A stretch of DNA of 64,000 bases from Cognatishimia sp. MH4019 (lineage in GTDB: Bacteria; Pseudomonadota; Alphaproteobacteria; Rhodobacterales; Rhodobacteraceae). Shown here in pieces: positions 19,359 through 27,483 of the stretch. The stretch spans positions 310,001 to 374,000 of the forward strand of contig NZ_JAHTBL010000002.1 of NCBI RefSeq assembly GCF_020177595.1. The letters run 5' to 3'. Within the stretch, counting starts at the first letter, position 1. Every line of letters starts with the position of its first letter. The notes below the pieces were generated by a model, which saw only the letters and a program-made list of their open reading frames with translations, was not told the DNA's origin and searched no databases. A program made the position numbers and the translations under genes.

Positions 19359-20927
19359 ATGGTTGCGGCATCGGAAATTCCGATCAATGCGAACGCGTCT
19401 GCGTTGCAAATGGCGAACGCGATCTTTGGCGCGGGCGTTTCCGTGCAAAGCGCAAGCTACACGGGCTCCTGGTACTCGTCGGGCATCTACTCGAACGGAG
19501 ATTCCGTCTCAAGCGGGGTGATGCCAGGCGATACGGGCGTTATCCTGTCGACAGGCAGCGTCCGCAATTTCACCGATGGCAACGGGCAGGCCAATAACGG
19601 CAGCACCAAGTCGACGAATTCACAAGGGCCGAACAACCAAAGCGACTTCAACGCGCTTGCCGGCACCAACACGTATGATGCCGCTTATCTCGACATCGAC
19701 TTCATCCCCACGGGCAGCACGATGACGATGCAGTTCGTCTTCTCGTCCGAGGAATATCCCGAATACGCCAATTCCGTTTACAACGACATGGCGATGGTCT
19801 GGGTCAACGGCTCTCCGGTGCCGATTGCGGTGGGCGACGGGCAAACCGCTGTCGGCAACATCAACGGGGACGAGAACGAGAACCTCTACATCTCGAACGA
19901 AAACGGCGACTACAACACCGAGATGGATGGCTTTACCGTCACCATGACGCTCACAATGCAGGTCAATCCCGGTGTGCTGAACTCGATCCGGATCGGCGTC
20001 GCGGATGTGAGCGACAGTGTCTACGATTCCAACCTGCTGATCGCCGGTGACAGTATCCAGACCGAGCTTGTCGCGATTGAAGACAATGTGACGGTCGGTG
20101 TCGGCGGCACCAAGACCATTGACGCGCTGGCCAATGACATTGCGCCCAACGGCAGCGTGCTGACGATCACCCAGATCAATGGTGTGAATGTCAATGCGGG
20201 CGATAGTGTCACGCTGGCTCAGGGCCAGACGGCCACGCTGAACGCCAATGGCACGATCACGATAACGACCGATACCGATGTCGAAGAGACAAACTTCACC
20301 TACACGGTCGAGGATACGACGACCGGCAATACCGATGTGGGCTTTGTCACGGTTAACACCGTGCCCTGCTTTGTCGCTGGCACGCTGATCCAGACACCAT
20401 ATGGCGAGCGCCCCGTCGAAGAATTGACCCCCGGTGACATGATCCTCACCCAGGATGACGGCCCCCAGCCTTTGCGCTGGATCGGTTCGCGCGAAGTGGC
20501 CGCCATTGGCAAGCTCGCCCCCATTCGCATCCGGGCTGGCACGTTCGGCGCGCACCGCGAATTGATGGTCTCGCCCCAGCACCGCGTTCTTATTCGCGAC
20601 AGTCTTGCCGATCTGCTCTTTGGTGATGCCGAGGTCTTGGTCGCGGCGAAAGATCTGGTCAACGATCATTCCGTGCGGCGCGTCGAAGGCGGGCAGGTCA
20701 CCTATGTTCACCTGCTTTTTGACCGCCATCAGGTGGTCTTTTCCGAAGGCCTGCCGACGGAAAGTTTCTTCCCCGGACCGCAAACCACCAAAGCGTTCGA
20801 GGCCGAGATTATCGACGAGATTTGCACGATCTTCCCCGAACTGGACCCGATGACAGGCGAAGGCTACAGCCCCACCACCCGCCGCGCTCTGCGCTCGTTC
20901 GAAGCGCGCCTGCTGTTGGCGGCATAA
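19359..20927 (+). CDS. Choice-of-anchor-L and Hint domain surface protein
   Basis: 522 residues from the ATG at 19359. The N-terminal 230 residues match the choice-of-anchor-L pattern (ANAIFGAGVSVQSASYTGS, GVILSTGSV, FVFSSEEYPEYA) found on cell-surface proteins. A cadherin-like/VCBS-type segment follows (about 235-335, AIEDNVTVGVGGTKTIDALA). From C337 (VPCFVAGTLIQTPYGERPVE) the rest is a Hint_2 domain with SPQHRVLIRD. C337 sits where Hint proteins have the nucleophile for self-cleavage. No classical signal peptide is visible, which fits type I secretion of such acidic, Gly/Asn/Asp-rich proteins. Composition differs from its neighbours. Confidence 0.85.
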   Translation: MVAASEIPINANASALQMANAIFGAGVSVQSASYTGSWYSSGIYSNGDSVSSGVMPGDTGVILSTGSVRNFTDGNGQANNGSTKSTNSQGPNNQSDFNALAGTNTYDAAYLDIDFIPTGSTMTMQFVFSSEEYPEYANSVYNDMAMVWVNGSPVPIAVGDGQTAVGNINGDENENLYISNENGDYNTEMDGFTVTMTLTMQVNPGVLNSIRIGVADVSDSVYDSNLLIAGDSIQTELVAIEDNVTVGVGGTKTIDALANDIAPNGSVLTITQINGVNVNAGDSVTLAQGQTATLNANGTITITTDTDVEETNFTYTVEDTTTGNTDVGFVTVNTVPCFVAGTLIQTPYGERPVEELTPGDMILTQDDGPQPLRWIGSREVAAIGKLAPIRIRAGTFGAHRELMVSPQHRVLIRDSLADLLFGDAEVLVAAKDLVNDHSVRRVEGGQVTYVHLLFDRHQVVFSEGLPTESFFPGPQTTKAFEAEIIDEICTIFPELDPMTGEGYSPTTRRALRSFEARLLLAA

Positions 20928-20948
20928 CGTGACCGGCGGGGGCACTTT

Positions 20949-22028
20949 ATGACCTGGATCGGTTTGCGTGATGTGAACACGCACCGCTTCTCGCTGGCTG
21001 GAATTGCCGCGCGCGGGCTGCACCCTCCGCGCTTTGTCGACGACGCCTTGCTGAAACGCGGATCGCTCCAGATGGAGTTTGCCTACACGCCCAGCACCCG
21101 CCGTCAGGTGCTGATCGACCATCGCTGCGAAGTTCCGTGGCCCGTGCATCTGCGCGTCACGATCACCCCCGACGCGGTGCTGCATTTCGACCTGCGCTGC
21201 GGGGCCGAGCGCAGCTATATGTGCCTTGAGACCGGGCTGACCGACTGCGAACGCGCGGTTGAGCTGGTCTATTCCTGGCACGCACCAGATCGCACCGCGC
21301 TCTTGTCGCTACACCTGCCCTATGCCGCCAGGAGCGTGCACCGGGCGATGTATGATCCGTCGCCCGTCCCGCTGACCGCGCTGCAATCGCTGATCGAAGA
21401 TCAAGGCAGCGCCCGCGCGCTGATCTATCTGGCGCTCAGCACTGATATCGAACCGATTGGCCCGGCCCCGTCGCTCGCCGGGAACGCGATTGTCGAGACG
21501 CCTTCTGGCCCCCGCTACGTCGCGCATATTCAGGCCGGGGATCATGTACTTTGCGATGATGGCCGCCCACGGCCTGTGATTTGGGCAGGTCATCGTGACG
21601 TGCCTGCGCGCGGGCGGTTCCAGCCGATCCGCCTGCGCGCGCCTTACTTCGGATTGCGCCACGATACCGTCGTCGCGCCCACCCAGCACATCGCCTTTGA
21701 CGGCCCCGATGTAGAGTATCTTTTCGGCGAAGAGCGGGTTCTTGTCAGCGCCAGCCACGCGGTCACTGGCGGCGTGCAAGCGATCCGCGATACGCGCAAA
21801 TACGTGGTCCGCTATCACCAGCTTCTGTTGGAGGACCACGCACTTATTCGGATCGGTGGCGCGGTTGGCGAAAGCCTGTTTCTAGGCGCTTTGGCCAAGG
21901 ATGATATGGCGCTGAACGCGTCAATCTGGTCTGGCACCGATTTGGACAACCTGCCGAGCCATAGCAACTTTGCGGCCCCCGTGCTCAAGCAATACGAAGC
22001 GGTCACCCTGACCCGCGCCTTCGTCTAG
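20949..22028 (+). CDS. Hint domain-containing protein, nucleophile Cys replaced by Ser
   Basis: 359 residues. Residues 1-165 have no domain I recognise; they are rich in His/Arg. From about 172 the Hint_2 pattern appears: PSLAGNAIVETPSGPR, QAGDHVLCDDGRPRPVIWAG and VAPTQHIAFDG align with the Hint part of the upstream protein. The cysteine of that protein aligns with S175 here. It starts 21 bases after its neighbour, so the two are likely one operon. It could process more slowly, or serve as a non-cleaving partner; function unknown. Confidence 0.75.
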   Translation: MTWIGLRDVNTHRFSLAGIAARGLHPPRFVDDALLKRGSLQMEFAYTPSTRRQVLIDHRCEVPWPVHLRVTITPDAVLHFDLRCGAERSYMCLETGLTDCERAVELVYSWHAPDRTALLSLHLPYAARSVHRAMYDPSPVPLTALQSLIEDQGSARALIYLALSTDIEPIGPAPSLAGNAIVETPSGPRYVAHIQAGDHVLCDDGRPRPVIWAGHRDVPARGRFQPIRLRAPYFGLRHDTVVAPTQHIAFDGPDVEYLFGEERVLVSASHAVTGGVQAIRDTRKYVVRYHQLLLEDHALIRIGGAVGESLFLGALAKDDMALNASIWSGTDLDNLPSHSNFAAPVLKQYEAVTLTRAFV

Positions 22029-22037
22029 TCCCACCGT

Positions 22038-22388
22038 CTAGTCCTTGTCGTAAAACGGCGTCATCTGCGCCACGATGACCGAGTTTTCGTCCAGCGCGCG
22101 CTGCATCAGGGCGCGTTCGTCCTCATTGATGTCATGCCCTTCCGCCAGACGCTCCTCCAGCGTGCCGTAGCCCGACACATCCAGCGGTGCGAGGTCAGCC
22201 TGCTTGAGGATCGCCACCGTTTCGCGCACGGCCTCCGCCTCATCAATCCCGCTGGCAAAGCACATCAGCGCCGCGCCCGTGCTGCCCTCGGGTAGCCCGT
22301 CACCGTCCTTGCGGCCCACCTCCACCAGCAGGGTAAAGACCTGCTGGCGGGATTTCTTTTTGGGTTTGTCAGTCACTGGGTCCGGCAC
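22038..22388 (-). CDS. Conserved hypothetical protein downstream of dapD
   Basis: 116 residues from a GTG directly after the dapD stop (TAAGTG). A basic N-terminus (KPKKKSRQQ) is followed by a compact acidic domain with GSTGAALMCFASGIDEAEAV and a C-terminal helix ending in FYDKD. No membrane segment or signal is visible, and I do not recognise the family. The tight junction with dapD implies translational coupling, and its end lies nine bases from the convergent Hint gene. Confidence 0.75.
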   Translation of the reverse strand: MPDPVTDKPKKKSRQQVFTLLVEVGRKDGDGLPEGSTGAALMCFASGIDEAEAVRETVAILKQADLAPLDVSGYGTLEERLAEGHDINEDERALMQRALDENSVIVAQMTPFYDKD

Positions 22389-23216
22389 TTAATCGCGCAG
22401 CAATTCGTTGATGCCGGTCTTCGAGCGTGTCCGCTCATCCACCCGCTTCACGATCACCGCACAATAGAGGTTCACGTTGTTCTTCGACGGCATGGAGCCT
22501 GCGACAACCACCGAATAAGGCGGCACTTCGCCATACATGACCTCACCCGTTTCGCGGTCCACGATCTTGGTGGACTGGCCGATGAACACGCCCATGCCCA
22601 GCACCGAGCCTTCGCGCACGATACAGCCCTCAACCACCTCGGAGCGCGCCCCGATAAAGCAGTTATCCTCAATGATCGTGGGGCCAGCCTGCATCGGCTC
22701 CAACACGCCGCCAATGCCGACGCCGCCGGACAGGTGCACGTTCTTGCCGATCTGCGCGCAGGAGCCGACCGTGGCCCAGGTATCCACCATCGTGCCTTCG
22801 TCAACGTAAGCGCCAAGGTTCACAAAAGACGGCATCAGCACCACGCCCGGCGCGATGAAGGCCGACTTGCGCACAACACAATTCGGCACAGCACGGAACC
22901 CCGCAGCCTTCCACTGATTATCGCCCCAGCCTTTGAACTTGCTGTCGACCTTGTCCCACCAGCCACCCGCCTGCGGGCCGCCATCCTGCTGCTCCATATC
23001 CTTGATACGGAAGCCCAGCAGAACCGCCTTCTTGGCCCACTGGTTCACATGCCAGCTGCCATCACCCTGCTTCTCAGCCACGCGCAGGCTGCCGCCATCC
23101 AGAGCGTTCAGCGTATCTTCAATCGCCTCGCGTGTTTCCCCGGTGGTGGCGGGCGTGATCGTGTCGCGCGCCTCCCAAGCGGCTTCAATGGCGGTTTCCA
23201 GTTGCGCGTTCGACAT
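22389..23216 (-). CDS. dapD: 2,3,4,5-tetrahydropyridine-2,6-dicarboxylate N-succinyltransferase
   Basis: 275 residues, full length. After an N-terminal helical domain ([15 protein letters not shown]), the chain becomes a left-handed beta-helix of hexapeptide repeats ([38 protein letters not shown]). The C-terminus is [16 protein letters not shown]. It transfers succinate from succinyl-CoA to tetrahydrodipicolinate in lysine and diaminopimelate synthesis. The ATG at 23216 has AAGGGG upstream. Confidence 0.96.
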   Translation of the reverse strand: MSNAQLETAIEAAWEARDTITPATTGETREAIEDTLNALDGGSLRVAEKQGDGSWHVNQWAKKAVLLGFRIKDMEQQDGGPQAGGWWDKVDSKFKGWGDNQWKAAGFRAVPNCVVRKSAFIAPGVVLMPSFVNLGAYVDEGTMVDTWATVGSCAQIGKNVHLSGGVGIGGVLEPMQAGPTIIEDNCFIGARSEVVEGCIVREGSVLGMGVFIGQSTKIVDRETGEVMYGEVPPYSVVVAGSMPSKNNVNLYCAVIVKRVDERTRSKTGINELLRD

Positions 23217-23300
23217 GGTCAGCCCCTTGTTTTTCATGGCGTTGGTCTGCGGCAGCCTATAAACGCAAGGCAACAGGCACGCAATCCATTGAGGCATCCG

Positions 23301-24140
23301 ATGAAAGACGACACGCGCCGTCACCCCCTGCGGCACAGCAACGAAGATATCGAGGCAGCGACCCATACCCCCGACACGCCCCAAACCCGTGCGCCAGCTT
23401 ACCGGCTGGCCTTCGCGGATGAGGATTTTCTGTGTCGGCCCGAGCTGCGCCCAGTGCGGTTGCAGCTTGAATTGCTCAAGCCGGAACTGGCATTGGACGA
23501 GGCTGGGGTGAACTCCACCATCGTGCTCTTTGGCGGCGCGCGCATTCCGGCCCCCGCCAATAAAGACAGCGCGCGGACGCAGACGCTGGCGGACCTGTCC
23601 TCCTATTATGACGAGGCCCGCACCTTTGCGCGGCTGATGACCGAACGCTCTGACGGGTCCGAGAATGTGATCGTCACCGGCGGCGGCCCCGGCGTGATGG
23701 AGGCGGGCAATCGCGGTGCGCTGGATGCGGGCGGCAAGTCGATCGGGCTGAACATCGTGCTGCCACACGAGCAAGCGCCGAACGAGTATGTCACGCCCGA
23801 GCTGTGCTTCAACTTCCACTATTTCGCGATCCGCAAGATGCATTTCCTGATGCGCGCCAAGGCGATCTGCGTGTTCCCCGGTGGCTTCGGCACGTTGGAC
23901 GAGATGTTTGAAAGCCTGACGCTGATCCAGACCGGGCGCATGGCTCGCGTGCCGTTTTTGCTGTTCGGCGAAAAGTTCTGGCGCGATATCATCAATTGGG
24001 AGGCCCTGTCGGAGGCCGGAACAATATCCGCCGAAGATCTTGAGCTATTCCAGTTTGTCGAGAATGCCGAAGACGCAATCAAGGCGATTGATGGCTGGGA
24101 AGGCGTCGGCGAGAAGCGTGGGGTCATACCCGGGCGGTAG
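23301..24140 (+). CDS. LOG family protein (TIGR00730, cytokinin-activating-like)
   Basis: 279 residues. [11 protein letters not shown] begins the Rossmann-like fold. [14 protein letters not shown] and [13 protein letters not shown] correspond to the two LOG motifs (the PGGxGTxxE box), with the catalytic Arg/Glu pair retained. LOG proteins hydrolyse nucleoside 5'-monophosphates to base and ribose 5-phosphate. This long form carries about 85 extra N-terminal residues, as in the AMP-nucleosidase-like subgroup. GAGG precedes the chosen ATG. Confidence 0.88.
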   Translation: MKDDTRRHPLRHSNEDIEAATHTPDTPQTRAPAYRLAFADEDFLCRPELRPVRLQLELLKPELALDEAGVNSTIVLFGGARIPAPANKDSARTQTLADLSSYYDEARTFARLMTERSDGSENVIVTGGGPGVMEAGNRGALDAGGKSIGLNIVLPHEQAPNEYVTPELCFNFHYFAIRKMHFLMRAKAICVFPGGFGTLDEMFESLTLIQTGRMARVPFLLFGEKFWRDIINWEALSEAGTISAEDLELFQFVENAEDAIKAIDGWEGVGEKRGVIPGR

Positions 24141-24163
24141 GGCTGTTATTTGAGGCATCCTGC

Positions 24164-24904
24164 ATGGACCAGCTTTATCAAAATAAGGCTCTGGTAGAGG
24201 TCTATGATGCTCTAAATACGTCGCGGCAGGACTTCGACTTCTATCGCGCACGGTTTCCTAATCCCCCCTGCCGGGTTCTTGATATCGGATGCGGCACTGG
24301 CATCTTTACCCTCGAACTTGCGGCTGCGGGCTACCGCATCACGGGTGTCGACCCCGCTGCCGGGATGATCGCTGCCGCACGCGATAAGACCGGCGCTAAG
24401 GAGGTCGAATGGGTTGTCGGGCACGTTTCGGATTTGCAGATTGAGGATCGGTTTGATGTCGCCGTCATGACAGGTCACGCCTTCCAATGCCTGCTGGAGG
24501 AGGGCCAGGTGTTGGAGCTGTTTCGCGATGTCGCCGCGCGGCTGAAGACCAAAGGTGCGTTTTGGTTTGAGACGCGAAACCCCGCCGCAAAGGCGTGGAC
24601 TGGTTGGACGCCCGATCGGACCGGGCCGCCTGTTATGCTCAGCGACGGTCGCTCGCTTCGCGTGATCCGCAACGTTGAAACAGTCGAAGACGAGGTTGTG
24701 ACGTTTTCCGAGACATATGTGTTCAGTAGTCAGAAACAGGCAATCACATCGCAAAGCAAACTTCGGTTTATGCCCTTCTCACGGATCAAGGACTTGGCCA
24801 CGAGAGCTGGGCTTCTTATCCAATCCGTCGCAGGAGACTGGACAGGTGCAGCCTTTGGCCCGCACAGCTCGGAAATTATCGTGAAACTGGTTATGCCTGA
24901 ATAA
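24164..24904 (+). CDS. Class I SAM-dependent methyltransferase
   Basis: 246 residues. RVLDIGCGTGIFTLEL (37-52) is motif I, DVAVMTGHAFQCLL motif II and LKTKGAFWFETRNP motif III of a Methyltransf_25-type enzyme. The C-terminal half (MPFSRIKDLATRAGL) resembles small-molecule methyltransferases, but the substrate is not deducible. It starts 23 bases after the LOG gene and is followed by an unusual repeat-rich spacer. Confidence 0.82.
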   Translation: MDQLYQNKALVEVYDALNTSRQDFDFYRARFPNPPCRVLDIGCGTGIFTLELAAAGYRITGVDPAAGMIAAARDKTGAKEVEWVVGHVSDLQIEDRFDVAVMTGHAFQCLLEEGQVLELFRDVAARLKTKGAFWFETRNPAAKAWTGWTPDRTGPPVMLSDGRSLRVIRNVETVEDEVVTFSETYVFSSQKQAITSQSKLRFMPFSRIKDLATRAGLLIQSVAGDWTGAAFGPHSSEIIVKLVMPE

Positions 24905-24931
24905 CTGCGCAACGGGTGAGCAGAGTACACA

Positions 24932-24973
24932 AAACTCTTTAGAAGAGTTTGGGGAAAGTTTTCTGAAAACTTT
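24932..24973. repeat. Twin A/T-rich hairpins after the methyltransferase
   Basis: Two perfect 8-base-pair stems with three-base loops stand four bases apart: AAACTCTT-TAG-AAGAGTTT (24932-24950) and AAAGTTTT-CTG-AAAACTTT (24955-24973). They may act as a terminator for the methyltransferase gene. They form the left part of a 359-base spacer without recognised genes before 25264, apart from the elements listed here. Confidence 0.6.
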
Positions 24974-24993
24974 TCAGCCCTGGGCACTGTCGT

Positions 24994-25082
24994 GCCCCCG
25001 CCCCGGACCTGATCTAGGGCCTCTGGGGTTGGGGTTGCGCAACAGTGGCAGCGGGGTCCCGGATCGGGTCCGGGACGGGGGC
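24994..25082. repeat. GC-rich inverted repeat, 21-base arms
   Basis: The arm GCCCCCGCCCCGGACCTGATC (24994-25014, first 20 of 21 shown as GCCCCCGCCCCGGACCTGAT) is matched at 19 of 21 positions by the reverse complement of 25062-25082. The 47-base interior is GC-rich. Such palindromic spacers recur in Rhodobacteraceae genomes as dispersed intergenic repeats, but no second copy was noticed in this window. Confidence 0.6.
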
Positions 25083-25137
25083 GCCATGCTCACACTGTCG
25101 TTACCAAAATCACGCAATACCCCGTCACGGGCCTGTG

Positions 25138-25155
25138 ATGTGCGTTCGCGCACAT
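25138..25155 (+). other. Hairpin with TTCG tetraloop upstream of the small secreted protein
   Basis: ATGTGCG-TTCG-CGCACAT is a perfect 7-base-pair stem capped by the exceptionally stable UUCG loop. It lies 109 bases before the start of the small secreted protein and could be part of its mRNA leader. Confidence 0.45.
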
Positions 25156-25263
25156 ACGCCAAGATCACCGTGCGCGTTTTCAGGTCCACTGTGGAATGCC
25201 ATTTGTCTGTCATCGGAAGCGCAAACTTCCAAACACACACAACACACACAAAGGACCATCAAA

Positions 25264-25515
25264 ATGAAATTCGCTCTTATCTCCGCCCTCGTCGTCGCTG
25301 CCGCTCCGGCCTTCGCTGATATCACCTCGCCTGCTGAAGCCAACGCGCAGCACGGGTTTGAGACCTCGTTCGTGGCCTCCAACGATCTGGGCAAAACCTC
25401 CCCCGCTGAGATCGCTGGTGAAGGCACCGTCGGCAATGACGTGATCTCCACCCAAAACGTCGACACCCTCGCCAAGCTGGGCGTCACATCGGCTGCTGAG
25501 CTGGCCGCACGCTAA
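25264..25515 (+). CDS. Small secreted protein, first copy of a tandem pair
   Basis: 83 residues. Signal peptide MKFALISALVVAAAPAFA with predicted cleavage after A18, leaving a mature peptide of 65 residues that starts DITSPAEANAQHGFETS and ends with GVTSAAELAAR. No cysteine or recognised domain is present. AAAGGA lies seven or eight bases before the ATG, preceded by a CA-repeat leader (CACACACAACACACAC) that is shared with the next copy. Function unknown; likely a small periplasmic or exported protein. Confidence 0.78.
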   Translation: MKFALISALVVAAAPAFADITSPAEANAQHGFETSFVASNDLGKTSPAEIAGEGTVGNDVISTQNVDTLAKLGVTSAAELAAR

Positions 25516-25523
25516 GACCTAAC

Positions 25524-25553
25524 GCCCGCCTCTGTCCTCCCCCGGAGGCGGGC
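25524..25553 (+). terminator. Hairpin after the first small secreted gene
   Basis: GCCCGCCTC (25524-25532) and GAGGCGGGC (25545-25553) form a perfect 9-base-pair stem with a 12-base loop, eight bases after the stop. No T run follows, so it may stabilise the 3' end rather than end transcription. Confidence 0.5.
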
Positions 25554-25594
25554 CGACCCCCACACACAACACACACGCACAAAGGATTATCCCA

Positions 25595-25834
25595 ATGAAA
25601 CTCGCACTGATCACCGCCTTCGCCCTGTCCGCTGCCGCTCCGGCTTTCGCTGACATCACCTCGCCTGCTGAAGCAGACGCGCAGCACGGGTTTGAGACCA
25701 GCTTCATGGCTGATGCCGATCTCGGCAAAGTCTCTGCCGCTGAGATTGCGGGCAGCGACACCGTCAGCACCGACGTGATCATCGACCCAGAACGTCGACA
25801 CCCTCGCCAAGCTGGGCGTCACATCCGCTGCTGA
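25595..25834 (+). CDS. Small secreted protein, second copy with a frameshifted C-terminus
   Basis: 79 residues as read. The first 61 match the preceding gene (same signal peptide type, DITSPAEADAQHGFETS, then VSTDVI). Near 25780 one extra A (GATCATCG instead of GATCTCG) shifts the frame, so the end reads IDPERRHPRQAGRH instead of the STQNVDTLAKLGVTSAAEL found in copy one. Deleting that base restores the shared C-terminus, which would stop at 25847. The gene is therefore recently frameshifted, subject to slippage, or carries a sequencing error. The CA-repeat leader and AAAGGA site are intact. Confidence 0.7.
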   Translation: MKLALITAFALSAAAPAFADITSPAEADAQHGFETSFMADADLGKVSAAEIAGSDTVSTDVIIDPERRHPRQAGRHIRC

Positions 25835-25855
25835 GCTGGCACGCTAAGAACACCC

Positions 25856-25890
25856 CTCGCGCTGGGGTCCCCTCCCTGCCGCAGCGCGAG
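25856..25890 (+). terminator. Hairpin after the second small secreted gene
   Basis: CTCGCGCTG (25856-25864) and CAGCGCGAG (25882-25890) form a perfect 9-base-pair stem with a 17-base loop, just beyond the restored stop at 25847. No T run. The sequence from here to 25988 shows nothing else I can name. Confidence 0.45.
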
Positions 25891-25988
25891 CGCTTGGGCG
25901 CGTCCCCGTCCAGGCTCCACAACGCCAATCCCGCTTCACGAGATTGGTCACCGCGTCCCAACGGATGACCCAAACAGGTGCGTTGTGG

Positions 25989-26027
25989 AAAAGCCGGTCC
26001 CCGCAATATCGCAGGGGCCGGCTTTTT
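25989..26027. terminator. Bidirectional rho-independent terminator
   Basis: AAAAGCCGGTCCCCGC (25989-26004) pairs with GCAGGGGCCGGCTTTT (26011-26026), 15 of 16 positions including one G-T, around a six-base loop. A T run follows on the plus strand and a T-rich end on the minus strand. It ends the rlmN-RHH transcript on the minus strand and could also stop reads from the left. Confidence 0.85.
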
Positions 26028-26028
26028 G

Positions 26029-26211
26029 CTATTGAGCGGAGGCCATCTGACGTCGGTACGTCGCCTTCATCAGCTCTTTCCTGCGATGCAGATCGCGCGC
26101 GATGGCTTGGCTGAGCACATCGTTAATCGTGGTTTCATCTTCCCATGCCGCAAGGCGTAGCGCTTCTTCGACGGGGGCGGTGATCTGGAGTTCTAGGGTC
26201 ATGGTTTGCAT
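26029..26211 (-). CDS. Small ribbon-helix-helix-like protein
   Basis: 60 residues, or 57 if the ATG at 26202 is used (GAGG is close to either). The sequence LELQITAPVEEALRLAAWED has a beta strand followed by a helix, then ETTINDVLSQAIARDLHRR as a second helix. This is the spacing of CopG/Arc-type ribbon-helix-helix DNA-binding proteins. No toxin gene adjoins it. It lies 27 bases after rlmN on the same strand and just before the terminator, so it is probably the last gene of that transcript. Function unproven. Confidence 0.6.
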   Translation of the reverse strand: MQTMTLELQITAPVEEALRLAAWEDETTINDVLSQAIARDLHRRKELMKATYRRQMASAQ

Positions 26212-26238
26212 GACCTCAATAACCGCGATTCGGCTGAA

Positions 26239-27420
26239 TCAACCGTTAAGACCGGCCTCTGCAGCAATTTGCGCACGGGATTTCCGCGCGCGTTCCGTCG
26301 CGGATTTCAACTGACCACAAGCGGCCATGATATCTTCGCCGCGCGGGGTACGGATCGGCGACGCATAGCCCGCATGATAGATGATATTCGCAAACGCCTT
26401 GATCCGCTTCCAGTCCGAGCGCTGATAGGGCGCGCCGGGCCATTCGTTGAACGGAATAAGGTTAATCTTCGCGGGGATGCCCTTGATAAGCTGGATCAGA
26501 CGCCGCGCGTCTTCATCGCTGTCATTCACGCCTTTGAGCATCACATATTCAAACGTGATCCGTTCGGAATTCGACGCTTTGGGATAGGCGCGCAGGGCAT
26601 CCAGCAGCGCCTCGATATTCCACTTCTTGTTGATCGGCACCAGCTTGTCGCGCACCTCATTCGTGGTCGCGTGGAAGGAAATGGCAAGCATGCAGCCAAT
26701 TTCCTCAGCCGTTTTCGCAATCTCGGGCACAACACCGCTGGTCGACAGCGTAATACGACGACGCGAGAGGGAAATCCCCTCAGGGTCCATCGCGATCTTC
26801 ATCGCGTCACGGACGGCGTCGAAATTATAAAGCGGCTCGCCCATACCCATCAGAACGATATTCGAGAGCAGCCGCGTTTCGTTCTTCGGCGCGCCAATCT
26901 CGGGCCATTCGCCCAGATCATCGCGTGCGACCATGACCTGACCGATAATCTCGCCCGCTGTGAGGTTGCGCACCAGCTTTTGCGTGCCGGTATGGCAAAA
27001 CGAACAGGTCAGCGTGCAGCCGACTTGGGAAGAAATGCAAAGCGTCCCGCGATCTGTCTCAGGGATGTAGACAACCTCAACCTCGTGGCCGCCGGCAATC
27101 TTCACCAGATATTTGCGCGTGCCATCGTCAGACACTTGTTTGGAGACGACCTCAGGCACCTCAACGACAAACTTTTCTGCCAGATCAGCACGATACGCCT
27201 TGGCGAGGTTCGTCATTTCATCGAAAGACCGAACACCCTTCTCATAGATCCACTGCCAGATTTGCCCTGTCCGCATCTTGGCCTGCTTTTCAGGCGTGCC
27301 ATGGGCGATCAGCGTCTCGCGCAGCTGCGCACGGGTGAGGCCGACAAGGTTAATCGGCCCCTCCGGCAGCTTCCGGGGCAGCGTCATCACGTCTTGGGTA
27401 ATCGGTGCAGTGGCCGACAT
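26239..27420 (-). CDS. rlmN: 23S rRNA (adenine(2503)-C(2))-methyltransferase RlmN
   Basis: 393 residues. Radical-SAM enzyme: [11 protein letters not shown] holds the CX3CX2C cysteines that bind the 4Fe-4S cluster. [18 protein letters not shown] and [14 protein letters not shown] are RlmN signatures, and [11 protein letters not shown] contains the catalytic C-terminal cysteine that carries the methyl group. It methylates A2503 of 23S rRNA and A37 of some tRNAs. Confidence 0.97.
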   Translation of the reverse strand: MSATAPITQDVMTLPRKLPEGPINLVGLTRAQLRETLIAHGTPEKQAKMRTGQIWQWIYEKGVRSFDEMTNLAKAYRADLAEKFVVEVPEVVSKQVSDDGTRKYLVKIAGGHEVEVVYIPETDRGTLCISSQVGCTLTCSFCHTGTQKLVRNLTAGEIIGQVMVARDDLGEWPEIGAPKNETRLLSNIVLMGMGEPLYNFDAVRDAMKIAMDPEGISLSRRRITLSTSGVVPEIAKTAEEIGCMLAISFHATTNEVRDKLVPINKKWNIEALLDALRAYPKASNSERITFEYVMLKGVNDSDEDARRLIQLIKGIPAKINLIPFNEWPGAPYQRSDWKRIKAFANIIYHAGYASPIRTPRGEDIMAACGQLKSATERARKSRAQIAAEAGLNG

Positions 27421-27483
27421 CAGGTCATCACTTTCTTCAGGATTTGGCTCACATATAGGATTCGCGCGCCAAATCCAAAGAAA

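Noticed and set aside
19620-21281. Very long open frame antisense to the first Hint gene
   Set aside because: It mirrors the codon bias of the sense gene, has no start signal or recognisable domain, and covers a gene with clear domains. The same holds for the long antisense frame over serA (31249-33084).
24905-25263. A coding gene in the 359-base spacer
   Set aside because: Open frames cross the region, but they run through hairpins and the inverted repeat, have no ribosome site and show no known domain.
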